From contig VZRR01002778.1 of the NCBI GenBank assembly GCA_013398015.1, forward strand, positions 124,001 through 188,000: a stretch of DNA of 64,000 bases. The letters run 5' to 3'. The position numbers were made by a program, and so were the translations under genes. This document shows, one piece after another, positions 13,414 to 26,766 of the stretch. Origin of the DNA: Oreocharis arfaki (taxonomy: Eukaryota > Chordata > Aves > Passeriformes > Paramythiidae). Positions within the stretch are counted from its first letter, which is position 1. Each line of letters begins with the position of its first letter. Below the pieces are notes generated by a model. That model saw only the letters and a program-made list of their open reading frames with translations, was not told the DNA's origin and made no database searches.

Positions 13414-13429
13414 TCATTTAATTAAGAAG
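13414..13429 (-). CDS. TUSC3: TUSC3 terminal coding exon part, ending SFLIK-stop
   Basis: After a strong acceptor (TTTTCTTTCTTTTCAG), the 16 coding bases C TTC TTA ATT AAA TGA complete a Ser codon and add Phe-Leu-Ile-Lys and a stop. This equals the C-terminus of the shorter human TUSC3 isoform (ending SFLIK), and the phase fits the AG left by exon 19909-19999. The exon continues as 3' UTR. The coding part is too short for ORF finders and depends entirely on splice logic, but the match of acceptor, phase, residues and stop makes chance unlikely. Confidence 0.92.
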
Positions 13430-16400
13430 CTGAAAAGAAAGAAAACACAATTAAATGCTGAGAAATGCATATAAAACACAGCACCAAAATTATCTGAAAA
13501 GAATAAACTAAGACTTCAAAACATTTATTTGAAAAGTCATTTGACATTTGTGTAATAATCTCTTAAGTTCTTATATTCCATTTAGTAATTACTAAGCAAG
13601 CATGAAAGTTATCAAATAAAACATGAGTGACTGAAACTTAAATTTGTCTATTTAAAAAAATTAAAAAGCAAAACACTCTTCAAACATCTGTTCTCTTTAA
13701 TCAAGTTCTGCATCTGCTCTTACTACTTTAAGTGAGAAATCTCTCCCAGGGGATGTTTCAGGTTTATTTAAAACTATCTTTTTTTACTGCTGAAGTGGCC
13801 CCAGAGCTGGGGAAGTATATAGTGATTGGCAAGGCTCTGTAGGGTTGCAGACTCTTAAATTCTTAGTATTTTAATAAATTAAGAAGTTTCCAATGACATT
13901 GCTGTTTCTTTATACCTGGAACGAAACTTTGTATTTCTAAAATGCAGGTATGTATTGTGTGTCACATCTCTCTAAGTACTTTACCAAATCCCATAGACTG
14001 GGAAACGAGAACAGAGAGAGAGAGAGACTGGTGCATGACTATAGACTAACTGTACAAACACAAAAGCAAGGAATTACTGAACAGAAGTACTGCCTCTAGC
14101 TTTGCCTAGTAGGTCTTTCAACTCCTGGATATGTGGCATGCACTAGCATACATGTTGTAGCAATTTCACGAGTTTTTCCAGTTGTGGCATTAATTAATTA
14201 ATCATTACAAAACATAAATAAAAGTGCCATAAGCTTAAGAGACTATATCAGTATAAAGATGTTCACTGCTGCAAAAAGCTGACAAGCTTGTTAGGCAAGA
14301 CATACAAACCAAGGCAAAACAGATGGCAACTGGCTGGGTGCTGGAGGGTGAAGGAATTAACAAAAGGGAAAAGCCAGAGAGAACAACTTAATGAACAGAT
14401 GAATTGTAGAGGGCTGAGGGGAGAAGTAAGAGAGTGCTGAGCACATGAAACTAAAAAGATAACCTAGGTCTAGAATAGATGTGTAAAGCCATGTTTATGA
14501 ATGGATCTGAGAGAAGAGAGAGGACTACCAGTAGTGAAAACGTTTGGAGAGAAGAGTGGGAAGGGCTGAAGATGACAATAATCAGGGAGGCAGCATTGAT
14601 AGGCTTAAGAGCTGTAATAGACTCAATGATATACCAGCAAAGAAATACAAATACAGCAGTGTCATTTTGGATTAACATGCTACTACCATATCTGTTGACC
14701 CTTACTTTCTGTCTATTAGAGAACTGCAGCTTTAGCAGCTAAGACACATGATACAGGATAAGAGAAACACTGAAAGTAGCCAATTTTGCTGCGTATTATG
14801 GATCAGAATGTGAATCCTGGTATTTATCAGAAATAGATTTACCAGTACATAAACTTAAGGTGAATCAATTTAACTGTGCATGAAATCAACATGGAATATC
14901 TAAAAAGCTGTCAGTAGTGTGCTCAAGTTGATTAATAAATTTAATTTTATATGTCTGCAAATACTATTTATTCTACACACTAATATTTTTCCAGTATATT
15001 TCAAAGAAACAACTATTCTATTTCATTCACTTGCATTTAATTTCAATTTCAATATTTTACAGGATTTCTTTACTGAAACTAATTTAATTACAACAAGGGT
15101 AGACATGTATACAGAGAATGTGAGGATTTTTCAAGCTCTGGGGCATCTTGCAATTTGTGTGTCCTGTTGCATTGACTGTTCTTCCCCAAGCAAAGAATGA
15201 ATACTTTATGTCTGACTTAACATTTATGGGTTTTTGATGAAAATAAGGCATCTTTTATTTATCATGCTTTGCACAGCTTAGTTCATTTTCTCTGCTAGCC
15301 AGTAAAGAATATGGATTTTCCATTCCATCAATACACAGTTCAGAGGGCTGATTATTTTTTATGATTAAACTAAAAAAATTTCACATTACTCTTGTAAATA
15401 ATAATGAAATACAACGGCTATGAACAATAATTGGATAATGAAACATTCAACTGCAGGCAGGTTCTAAAAGAATTCCTTCAAAAGCTACTTAGCGAAAAAT
15501 TATGGAAACATAGAATTTTTAGGTGTACATTTCATTTAAATTGAGATTAAAACAACAAATGATAAAATGTAGTCTTAAAAGAACAATTTAAAGTGTTAAC
15601 AGTAATGAAACTGGGCTAGAAGTTTCATTCAGAAAACAAAGCAGAAAAAACAATATAGGGCAGTTAATTAGTTGCAACCAAAGCTTAAAAAAAAAAACAA
15701 ACAACCAAGAATTTTTTAAATATCAGTAAAGAGTGGATAAGACTGTGTCCTTTTGAAGCAGTGTTACAAATATTTGCATGCCTAAAATTCCCAGTAATAC
15801 AATACTGTGCTAGTGTACTGAAGTCTTCTGTTCTGTTCCGAACATCCTCTCTTTTTCATATTCTGTATGCTTTTTGGACTGAAACTGCCTATGGTGTGGT
15901 TTTCAGAAAGCCCTCCAAGCTCTTTCCTGACTAGCAGTTAAGTTAGAGCTCATGCTTTTGGGTTATAGTGAAGAATAGTCTCTCTGTCATTCACATGGGT
16001 ATGAGCTGACTGACGAAATCCTGTGTTGATATAATGAAATTTTATTGTTTAGTCACTGAGTATCTGATATTTAATATATCGTTTATTCACTTTAAATACT
16101 AGGGTGAGAAGGCTTCCAAAAAACATTCTCTAAGATATATCAACACACTTGTCTTATCCAGAAAGAATTAAAAAGGGAAAATGTCCAACAGTATAAAATA
16201 AAATGACATAATCTTTCAGTAGTTAATGATATCAATTAAAGTGAAAGTTTTAGCAAAATGAAAAATTTCATCTGGTTCTCATAAAACAGGTAGATTAATA
16301 CAGCCATGAAAAAGTCCTGCCATGGCAAAAATGGCTCTTGCAGAGAGATTTGCTGTACGTGATGTGATTTGCATGATTGCATTCACTCAGTGAGTAACCT

Positions 16401-19400
16401 TCATGATGAGCCCCACTTTGCATCACCTTTCCAATTTCAATGCTTTACTGTATAAGGGTATTTTACCAGCATATTAATTAAACAATTTTTTACCCAACCC
16501 TAGCCTTCAAGAAGAAAACCATATGAAACAAAGAATCAAATCAGAATTAGAAAATGTCTGAGGTGGATCAAAAAAAAATCTGTCAAAAGTACTGTCCATT
16601 CCTACACACACGCCCTCTCTAAAGAGCACCTTATAGACCCGCACTCATATCTAGCATACCTAGGGACACTTTTCTGTAACAGAAATTAACAATGACAATG
16701 GCATTACCAGGGTCAAAGAAATTACATAATTCCCAGTACTTGTATTTATGCACATTAGAAAAAGCAAAGACTTTTTCCATTTTTTCACTCCGGCTTTATG
16801 TTTATCCACCTCTGGTTCGATTTATCTTTGCTACATGGAGGTAACTGCAGAAAAGAGGATGCACAGCAGGTTGTGTTACTGTTTCACTTTTTACCAATGC
16901 ATGATGTTTCACAAACGACTGACTTGGTTGTTCAGTGCCAGAGAACAGAAACAATTTAGGACATCTGAATTTTTTTCAAGTAGGGTAGTGAAGTTGATGC
17001 TTGAGGTCATGCATATAGCATTAAAGCAATTTCAGTTTTCTTTAACTGTTGCTTTAGGCAGGCCAACATAATGTTACTTTTTTCCTGACAGATCATTAGT
17101 ATGCATTGTTGTTAGTATTGTTAAAGGCAAAGCTTCACTAGCCTGAGGACAATTCAGCACATAAAGACTGATAGTTTCAAGGTGAAATCTACAACCAGTG
17201 AAAGGAAAAGGATAGACAGATTTCACACCTTAAGATATATCTGCACTGGGATCAATTGATGAGGTGTCAGACAAAGAGATTAATGTATTTTAGCATATAT
17301 GACTCAAAATGCAGGATACTAACTTAAAAGGAGAATGAGAAAATAACAGAGTTTATATGCTTGGTCCTCCTTAGTGTTTTGCATGTTTATTAAAATTCAT
17401 AAGAACTACCCACAAAAAATGAAGAGGCTCCTCTAAAAAGCGCTGTGGGATTGTAAGGAAGATGACATGGTTGAGACCACTGAAGTGTCAAAGAATCAAT
17501 AGTATGTTTATTCAAAATAACAGAAAATGGGGTCAGAGCTACCCAAGAGACCAACAGAAACATGAAAGATTTAACAATGGAAAAGACCAGATAAGTAAAC
17601 AACACATTTGTGAAACTAGTAAATGAAATTTGATAATAGCAGAGCAAAAGGATCAGCTCTAGTGATGATTTCAAAGAATTCTGCATCGAGTGAGGATTTA
17701 AGATTGAATGATTAATTTATTACCATGAAAACTTGGAAGAATCTAGGACAGACCAACTAAGCCCAAAAGATCTTGCTTAATTGTGTAGAAGCAGTAACAC
17801 TATAAAAAATACCCCAAGAAAACTGTGTAACACTTAGCCAGCTATTAAATGTTTCTCATGTATTTACGTATACACACTGTTCATTTTTTTATGAATTTAC
17901 TTGATAGGTGTTACTGATTTGTAAGTTGTGGTATTGAGTCTACTTAGCTCCTTAAGACAGAATTCGGTTTATGGATCTAATAATTTCTTCACAGTAACAT
18001 GATGTGGCACTACTTCATTTTATCAGGATTGTGAGGAATCATTCTTTTCAGCATCGTCCTGGATTTCTTTTTCAAGCAGCTTTAGCATACTAACAGTTAC
18101 ACCTATTTTTGATATGCATCACCTGTCAAACTAAATTATTTTAAATCAAACTTTTAATAGAATTGCTCCCCCTAGCCCTAATTCTTGCTGTCCTTTATTT
18201 TTAGCTTGGATACTAAAAGAGAAGTATGAAATCTATATACGCCTCCAACTTCTGCTAGAAACTCCCATTAAACGATGTCTGATATTTCAATAAATTCAAG
18301 ATTAATTGTGGGAAGAATAAAATAAAAAATGCACTCCACCTAGCATTTACAGCGAACTGATTAGCAATGAAAGAGGGAAAAGCCCTACATTGTTTAAATT
18401 AAGATTCCCAAAGGTTATAATATCTGATACTACAAGATATGTAGTAGACCTCAACAATTAAGTTTCCAGTAACACCAATGGTATTGTGTTGGCATGCAAA
18501 CTCACAGAGCATACTAATGCTCACAGTGCTGTTCAGCACCAGACATTCCAAGTATCAGACAGCAGCCAAAAAACCTTATTGCAAACATTCACAAAAGCAA
18601 TGCAAGGTCTGACACAGATATATAAGCATGTTGTTAATAGGTGATATAAACATTCCTACAATGAAAGAACTAAAAATGAAACCAGTACAACTGTCAGGTT
18701 CTCTTCAGTAGCTGATAAATTGCATGGCAAGGAACACACCACCACCAACAACTGCCTTTTCCATTTAATAAAATTGTTATAAGATGGAAGGGAGCTCAGA
18801 CCATGTTGCCATTCTTTGGCAGTGCTTCTCAAGTGAGCTTTCAGTGGCAGATTAAGCTCATAATTTATGCTTCTTTAAAGTGTAAGACTTAAGCAGTTAA
18901 TGGGATACTTTGCATTTAGGAAAACTGGATCCTGCCTTTAACCCCAAGTCAGTCAAGCTAAAAGTAATCTCCAGAGAGGATGCTGAGAGGCAGGACAGAC
19001 TATCCCAAATGGCAAACTACTAACTCCATACTGATTAAATTTTGCAGTATGATGCTACTGGGCCCTTTACAGATCCCTTTCCTTAGCAGAAATTACTAAA
19101 AAGCAGGAGCATATCTTGTGCACATATTGCAAGGAGAAGAGTTTCCTTGTCTTCAGTATGGTGTTATTAAATGCTAAAGGTAATCTGAAGTAACCTAAAT
19201 GTCAATTAAACAGCCTAAAGAGACCAAGCTCTGTAAAAAGAAAACAGTTCTAAAGTCTCACAGCAAAAACAAATAGAAAAACTGTAATGCAATAGCTGAA
19301 ATCTTAGATCTAAGTTGACTTTGCAAGGCTGAATCCTTATTAACAGAACATAACACAGAATATATAACTGGCTGTTGTGCTAATCATGTGGCCTAATCAG

Positions 19401-19908
19401 AGAAATCCACTTTTTCACTTGTCAGAAAAATTGGAACTGTTTGACTGACAGGTGTATGCATAATTTTAAAAAACTTCAATCCTTTATCTCCTCCACGGTG
19501 TGGCTGACAAAAGAAAAGGATACTTTTAGTGAAGTCAAAGCTTAGGGCTGTACACTGCTTTGCTGTTTTGTGCCCTGTCTCATGTATGTCTTAGTTATAA
19601 AGATACAAAAATAAATATTTAATAAAGCCTTACAAACTAAAGCATGTTTTCCTTTTTCATTTTTCAGGGGGCACTGCGAGTGTCACTCATCTGTGCTCAA
19701 ACCCTTTTAATTTGTTTGCCTTAACAGTCACGCTAACAGCAGCATTCCAGCCCCTTTTGGTTTGCTTGAATAAATCATCATTCCTCCTGCTTCTACCACC
19801 TTCCATTGACTTCAATGGTAAAAATTACAGATTGTTCACCTGAAAGCAATTCTTAAACTTCTACAAAGCTATTACAGTCTGTAAGATCAGAATTTAATGA
19901 CATATTAC
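13430..19908 (-). other. TUSC3: TUSC3 last intron
   Basis: A 6.5-kb intron bounded by the GTAATA donor of the TM4 exon and the strong acceptor of the SFLIK exon. It contains a short GAGA run (about 14015-14027) and AT-rich sequence, and no transposon I can name. I searched it for the alternative mammalian C-terminal exon (SDLDFE type) and did not find it. The ORFs inside it (for example 14479-14742 and 16748-17071) look like chance ORFs. Confidence 0.75.
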
Positions 19909-19999
19909 CTGTACGGGTAGCCATGGTATTTGGAGCGAAATATCGACAGCAGGAAGCTAAAGAAAAAGACCACGAGACCAAGGCCTACCAGACATATTA
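19909..19999 (-). CDS. TUSC3: TUSC3 coding exon, TM4 and KYHGYPY tail
   Basis: This 91-bp exon is read on the minus strand, with a strong acceptor (TTTTCTTTCCAG) and a GTAATA donor. Two bases complete the Ile left open by the previous exon. Then come 29 codons: a hydrophobic helix beginning ICLVGLGLVVFFFSFLL, which is TM4, followed by SIFRSKYHGYPY facing the cytosol. Two bases (AG) remain and are completed in the terminal exon as Ser. LVGLGLVVFFFSFLL distinguishes TUSC3 from its paralogue MAGT1, which as I recall has a different TM4 (with LFFSWML) before the same SIFRSKYHGYPY tail. In mammals the choice of the next exon gives two different C-termini, and here only the SFLIK type was found. 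Confidence 0.97.
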
Positions 20000-22293
20000 C
20001 TGGAAAGAAAACAACTTTGTTTATTAGCACATAAAAGATTTAAAACTGCAATCTCTACAAAGAATATTATTTATGTCAATCATTTATAGAGAATTTTGAC
20101 ACAGCTAAATACAAATGTTACTGCTTTGACTACTGAAGCCCACTATCTTCTGACAGGATTTCAAACAGATAGGGAAATAATATTTATGGTTATTAGGAAA
20201 AAATTACCTGTCAGGGTAGATGTATTTTCAAGAAAAATAGAGTAGAAATTTGAAAGTCAAATGTAGGTGGATGCAAACACCTTACTGCTGATAATGGATT
20301 TAACAACTCATTAAATTATACATATCAAATAAAGTCATTTCAGGTACCTGCTTTTTCTTTCTGAAAAAAAAAATTACATTTAGAAAAATGTCCCTTGACT
20401 AACGGAATCATGTTCTCTCTAGTCAACCATCTATGGCTGAAGTAGCAGTAAAAGCAGCTTAGTAACTACTTTGTCTAGTTATTAATGGCTAAAAATTCCA
20501 GTGTTCCAAGTTCCAAGGCTGGCAGCCAAATAACTTTTTACTCTTAGCTCCCCAGCAATATAAATCTTCAGGTTCTGAAGGTAAATAACAATGATGCAGA
20601 CCTTCTGATAGCATCCAGGTGAAAGTGCTTTGAGTCTTTTCAGGCAAAGAATGAACTAACAAAGTAAATGCTTAAACAAAAAAATGTGGAACATCTGTTC
20701 GCACTCTGCAGAATAACAGCGTAAAACCTTCTGGATCATGATAGCCTGCTCTATTGCGTGTAAATAAATTTTTAAAAAAGGGGGACATATTACCAACTGA
20801 TGCATATAACTGAGATGCAGCTCATCTACATTACCTAATGTTTTGATTCTAGCGAGCTACTTCGATTTTAAAAACTCCTCTCCTTATACTATCCCTACTT
20901 TAGCCAACCCTTTGCTGTTTAATTGCAATAGTCATGCTTCAATAATGTGCTGCCTCTGAGCAAAGGATGAGCAACATGAAGCCAAGGAAACTGACAATGA
21001 TGCACTTTTTCATTAAAACTGACCATGTGGAAAGTGACACATGTCAACTGGAATATAAAATTTCTACAGTTATTTTGAGAAAACTAGCCATGTACAAACC
21101 TAATAAACACACTCCATTATAAAGAAATCACCACTCACAAATATGATTTCCAAGCATGGAAGAATAAATTGGAAGCATGAACAGTGCAAGGCAGATACAC
21201 AGAAAGCATTCACATAATGGCCACAAATAGCAGACTCTGAATTTTTACTGCAGTCCACTGATATTTCATTGTGCCTGTGTTCACAGGCCCAGATCTAAGA
21301 TCATATTCCAATCAAACTTACGTCACTGTATCCTTTGACATCCCTGTTAAAGCTAGTTACTGTAGAAGATATTCAGAATTAAATGATACATCTACAGCTT
21401 GCTGAAGGAGACCCTCAAATCACTACAGATTAGAGAGATGTCTAGCCATTCAACCACCTGAAGAGTTCTAGAATGCTTTTCAAGAAAATAGCTGGCCAGC
21501 TCTATCTGCAGTACTGTGTATTACAGAGAAGGTAAAGAACTGATCTTGAAAGAGGAGGAAATCTGGTATCTTCCAAAGACCTTTAATGGCTTATAGGAAA
21601 AAAATAAGTCGGGGATATAAAAGGTGCAAAGACAGATGGGCATATTTGTTTCAACCTATGTCATACTCAGCAAAACCTTGTTTGATGTAACAGTGAGGAA
21701 GTTTGATTCTGGATAAAATACTTTCATACTGTGTGTTTGTGTGATTAATTGACAAAAAATCTCGCAAACATTCTGAGCAACAACAAAATTCAGAAAAGCA
21801 TAAAAATTGCACTTCAAGCTAAGTATCTTTAGACATTACAGATTAGCATATGTTTTGCACTATACCTACTGCTAGGTTTCCATCTTCCTCTGGAGACATG
21901 ATACTGGGAAGAGTACCGAATAAAAGAATTTTCACACTCTCTTGGATGTTGTCATCTTAAATGCATAAATTCATTTTGAAAACAATGTTTTGAAACTATT
22001 GTTCTTTACATCACTGACTTCTGATATAATTCAAGAGCCAAAAAGCATTTCTGCAATGTAGTAGAGATACTGTGTTAAGCTGTCCCTTGGCTGAGAATGC
22101 TTAAAATATTTTTTTACTATTACTACTTCATGTGAATGTAGTTTTATCAACGGAATTTTTATGCTCCTCTTTTCCAACCTACTAAAGGTTAACATTGGTT
22201 TAAGGCAGAGACCTTCTGAAAACTTAATCACTTGCAATTTCACAGTGTCTTCTAATCGTCTAAGCATTGCCTTAGCTATTCAGTACAACTTAC
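20000..22293 (-). other. TUSC3: TUSC3 intron between TM3 and TM4 exons
   Basis: A 2.3-kb intron in phase 1. It is AT-rich, with no repeat or exon recognised. Confidence 0.75.
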
Positions 22294-22368
22294 TTCTCCT
22301 TTTTCCAACATCCCCTTTGGAGGTAGCAGCTTCATTCAGGAGTACCATTCCCATGGTGATAGCAGCAT
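22294..22368 (-). CDS. TUSC3: TUSC3 coding exon, TM3 and the TM3-TM4 loop
   Basis: This 75-bp exon is read on the minus strand. The acceptor is ACAG with a weak pyrimidine tract, and the donor is GTAAGT. The first two bases complete an Asn codon begun in the preceding exon. Then 24 codons follow, including AAITMGMVLLNEAATSKG and a basic end KRR. One base (A) is left over and is completed as Ile in the next exon. The hydrophobic part finishes TM3, and the charged SKGDVGKRR stretch is the short loop before TM4. The sequence is as in mammals, as far as I recall it. A longer chance ORF reads through the acceptor upstream (to about 22495), but its first 40 or so codons are intronic and should not be taken as protein. 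Confidence 0.97.
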
Positions 22369-25242
22369 CTGTATTGCCATTGTCAAGGAAAGCAGCAGAT
22401 GTGTGGATACCGCAGAAAGCCACAAAGACACATCTATGAACTACACCTTTCAAGTTCATAAAACGAAAGAAGGTATTTACATATAACAACTGCATATCAC
22501 AATCCGTACTGTGCTAATACACTCACCTGTGGAAAAAATGTGTAGGATTTTTCTTTGTACATTCTGATTAAAAAAAAAATACAAGGAGGTTCAAGAAGCT
22601 TTAAAGGACAATTCATCAAGTAGGACACACAAATTTTGGACAGTTATGGAAACAGCCATTCCCCAATATTTTACAATATTCTGTATATTAGTAGTAAAGG
22701 ATTTTTAAAAAATGAAAACTGTAAGATCCAGAAATCATTCACTGCAATTGCACACAATTCATCGGTTATTTGACACAAGCTGAAGCAGCTGGACTGCTTT
22801 ATCTTCCTTTGCATTTATGTAAGACATTAACTCCCTCTTTAGTGTCATACTGCTTAATAGTTTAGCAGAGAAACATCTCAGAGGCAAAGTCCTCAGTCAC
22901 TAGCAGTGTTTTGTTGCCTCATTATAACTGTTACATATGTGAACAAGTACATAACGATAAAACAATTTCACTAATCTAGCAAGCTCTTAAGCCATTCACT
23001 TAATTGTTTATTTGAAACTGCATAACCAAAAAGGAACGGTTACTACTGTGCATAACATCTGTTCGGAAGCAGAGGCAAGCCTGAATGCCGCTCTGGAGCA
23101 GGTGTGAATCATGAGAGATATAGGTCGCAATATCGGGAAACAAACATCAACACACTTTACAGATTGTCAAATAAGGTTTGAGTTTTCAACATTACTCACC
23201 CCAGGGCATAATGACTGCAAACTTCAAGAATAAGATGTTGTTATTTACGCACACAAATAATTCACAGAAGATACTTCAAACACGCTACAGCCATAAATAA
23301 CATCTGCATCTTGTAACATTACATATACAGTAATCTTGTAATATATTAATATTTTTCATTTTAGGAATGTTCAGAATTAGACCAAAATGCTCAAAGACAT
23401 CTGAAATTTTCATTATAAAATTTTAATTAAGCTGAGCTTGAGCAAAAGGATTTAGAACTGTCAATGCTAACACAATCGCACTTCATCAGAGATGAGCAGC
23501 CTAATCCAGGTTTGACTTCCAAATTTTTTACACACAGACTGAGAAGAGTCAAATGAAGAATAACAAGATTTTAAAAAGTAAACTTCAGTGGTGAGAGATG
23601 GCAGAAGTAAATAGGCAACATGGAAGAAAGATAATTTTCAACATCACCTCTTTGATACAGACATCTACCTACAGTCCTAAATTAAGCTCTAATTAAAAAC
23701 ACACTAGTAGCTCAAATTAAATTCCTCACACATGTACAAGCTCTAAGGCACAGAGACAGTCTATGAATATTGATTATATTCAAGTCTTCCAAAAGCTTAT
23801 GACTGCACTTGACAAAATAATAAAAAAATAAAAGCAAAATATAGTGAAAAAAATTAATCTTGGAATCCATGACAGAAAAATTGCTTTCTAAAAATTTTAC
23901 TTGTTAAGATTCAGATTCATGAGCATATGGGACTGGGAATCTCCTGTTCTACTGCTATGCTTCCAGTAGGAAAAAACAACTGGGGACAATGTCATGAGAA
24001 TCACTCAATTCTTTGTTTTCCAATGTTACAAAAGCATAAAGATGAATTAATTGAGGTAGTTGTAACAAAAAGGGATGAGACAAAAAATTCCACATGTATT
24101 TCTACCCTATTAATGAAAAGCCCCTAAGGTAGTATTATCTAGTAACTTTATTTTACCAATCCCTCACCTAGATTTATTGTAATGTTTTTGTCCTGAGTTT
24201 AACAGTCATGGGAAAAAAAAACCCCAGTCCCAAGATGTAAAGGTAACTCACGAGGCCCTCCTGGGGAAGTGCTACTTTTTGCAAAGGTTTTGAAATGCGT
24301 TGTAAATGTTTGGGTTTTGCTTGATTATCTCATGCAATATCAGTACATAATGTGGTCCTTTGCTATTTCCCTTACCTGGCTGCTTCTGAGAAACAAACCA
24401 ACCAACCACACACTAAAAAGCCATTTGGGAGACATCCCTTCTGTAACTTAGTTCTTATTTTCTCACCAGACCATGAGTTTAATTCACTTTTCTTACCATC
24501 AGGAATAACAGTCTCACAAAAGTAACTTGTTTGCCCTGCAGCTGAGAATTATAGATGTGTAACCACCTGAATTGTGCTGTTTTTTTTTTCCTCCCTCTCT
24601 TTTGGAGCTTCGCATCATTACCCCTAAAGCTTCTCTCATGCTGTCACTATTATTGCTTCAGTTGTCGATTTCTAACTTTAGCCATCATTGCTGAGCATTC
24701 AGCCTCATTGGCTGCCTTTTACCTTCAATGGTATCAGCTTCCTAGCCACACTATAACACTGAACATAGCTTGCCTCAGCTCTCTGATGCGGAAGCAAAAA
24801 TTCAACCTGAGTTTTCATTTTGATAGAATATAGATAGAATTAGCTTTTTTACCACATAATACGTAGCTTTTTACTATTTTTCACTCATTTCTAACATTCT
24901 GTGTTATTCCTTTACACTATTTTGATATTCTACAATACAATGCAACAGTCCCAGCTCTGAAAATAATCTTTTAAAGTACTGCAATTCTCTAACAGTGCAG
25001 AATGTAAAATTTTAGCAAGTGGTTACTTGGACATTTTTTCATCTGCAAAAAATGATACATCAAAAGATGTACTTATTTCCCAATTCCTCTTTATCTGCCT
25101 CACTATGCATTATGAAACTGTTTTGAACAGATGAGAGGAATGGGGCACTCAGATAAGCCATGGCAAGCAAATGTTTTAAATTCAGATGTTAATGTTTTCC
25201 GATAAACTTTTTCCTCTATTGATTTTTTTTCTGTGTAAATCC

Positions 25243-25344
25243 TGTTATATACCTTCTCAAATTATTACACTTTTACATATGAAACTTCTGCTTTGTTATA
25301 TACCTTCTCAAATTATTACACTTTTACATATGAAACTTCTGCTT
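25243..25344. repeat. Perfect tandem duplication, 51 bp x 2
   Basis: The unit begins TGTTATATACCTTCTCAAAT and ends CATATGAAACTTCTGCTT. It occurs twice head to tail (25243-25293 and 25294-25344) without a single difference, pointing to a recent replication-slippage or unequal-exchange event, or an assembly artefact. It lies deep in a TUSC3 intron and probably has no coding effect. Confidence 0.95.
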
Positions 25345-26199
25345 TTCCTTTTCCTGGCTGATACATGCTTTTCATAAAAATTGAAAACATCTTATTTATA
25401 TAGGGCTTTTGAAAAGGTTTTGAATTTTGATACAGGAAGAACAACAGTTTTAAGTAGGATGAAAAAGAAAGTGATCATCACAATTTATAAGCTTATACAA
25501 AAAATGATCAGTAGTAACAGAATAAAATATTCAGCCCGGAAAAAATCAAGATGCTTTACCAGAAGTAGGAAAAAAAAAAAACCAGACCACCAAATCCAAA
25601 ACAAAACAAAAAGTACTGGATCAATAAAATCCAAAATTATAGATATCCTACAAAATAAAACAAATTGCTAGTAAATTTGGGATAATTTTTACTAGCATAC
25701 TTTAATAGAAAATTTAATCACAGAATACCCAAAAGGAAGAAAACCTGATCCTTCCAAAGTTTATTAATGTAATACGTAATTTATATCTTTACGTCACAAA
25801 TTTATTCCTAATTAGTAGTAAGTGAGGAATGAAAGGAGAAAAAATAGCTTGACTAGCACTTGGTTATTTTTGTGAAAAAAGTTTGGAGGTCTCATTCATA
25901 TTCAGTTGTATTTCTGCCAAGAGTACAAGATCTGGCATTAGCATTACAAACACATAAAGAAACAACTACCTTTTAAATCGCAGATCACACAGTTGCTTAA
26001 TAACACATGAGTGAGAAAACCTAGAGAACAAAATATTCATCCACTCGAGCCTGTACTCAGTTTACTGTTACTGAAAATAGGGATAGATTATCAAGCAATC
26101 TTTAAAAATTGCTGGTTCAATTTATCAGACATGGAACAAAGAAAAGGACACACCTTGTTTTCAAGGAGTAATATGATCAACAGAAAGGCCTACGGAGTA

Positions 26200-26259
26200 T
26201 TTTTTTGTTTGTTTGTTTGTTTGTTTGTGTTTTGGTTTTTTTTGGTTGGTTGGTTTGGC
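26200..26259. repeat. (GTTT)n-rich simple repeat
   Basis: A T run followed by seven or so GTTT units, then imperfect GGTT units and a later G run (26271-26276). This is low-complexity intronic sequence. The 83-codon ORF ending here translates it as a Phe/Val/Cys-rich tail and is not a gene. Confidence 0.9.
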
Positions 26260-26744
26260 TAAGTGCTGGGGGGGGTGATCATTAGAACATGAGAAATTCT
26301 CTGCTGGTCCCTTACAAGAGGGCATATTATGCTGATAGAGATATTTATCTTAACCTTTCCCTACTAGTACTTAAACTTCTATGTTTAAGATGTCAACTAC
26401 TGTATGTTTCATCTCACTGAAGAAGGATGATTCCTATCTCAGAAGCTGAAAAAGTGGAGAATAGTCTGAAAATTATTTAATTATGAATTTATGGATGAAT
26501 TGTACACAATCAAGCAGTACTTAAGTATTTTTAAATTGCCTGAAATCCAGTTGTAATGATACTAACAACAACCCTTAACATACCTTCTGTTTAAGACCTT
26601 CTGGCTTCAGCTACACTGAATGGTTTTTCAAGAATTTTAGAAAGTATTACATGAGTCTTGGCACTGGAGTTCTCAACTCCTTGAAATATGCATCTCACAA
26701 CAGTGAAGTAGCTCAAGGTTTGCATTTCAACCACTGAAATGCCA

Positions 26745-26766
26745 ACTATACTATACTATACTATAC
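26745..26766. repeat. (ACTAT)n pentanucleotide repeat
   Basis: Just over four tandem copies of ACTAT in intronic DNA. It is a possible microsatellite. Confidence 0.85.

Noticed and set aside
22369..22495. ORF extension upstream of the TM3 exon, giving a 71-residue protein with its own Met
   Set aside because: The part upstream of 22368 is intron: an acceptor AG lies exactly where TUSC3 similarity begins, and the preceding exon at 34923 joins there in phase.
23900..23935. Minus strand reads PYAHESES, close to the PYAHKNP of the missing TUSC3 exon
   Set aside because: Only four residues agree, the flanking residues do not match, a stop follows at once, and no splice sites frame it. It also lies between exons that already join in frame.
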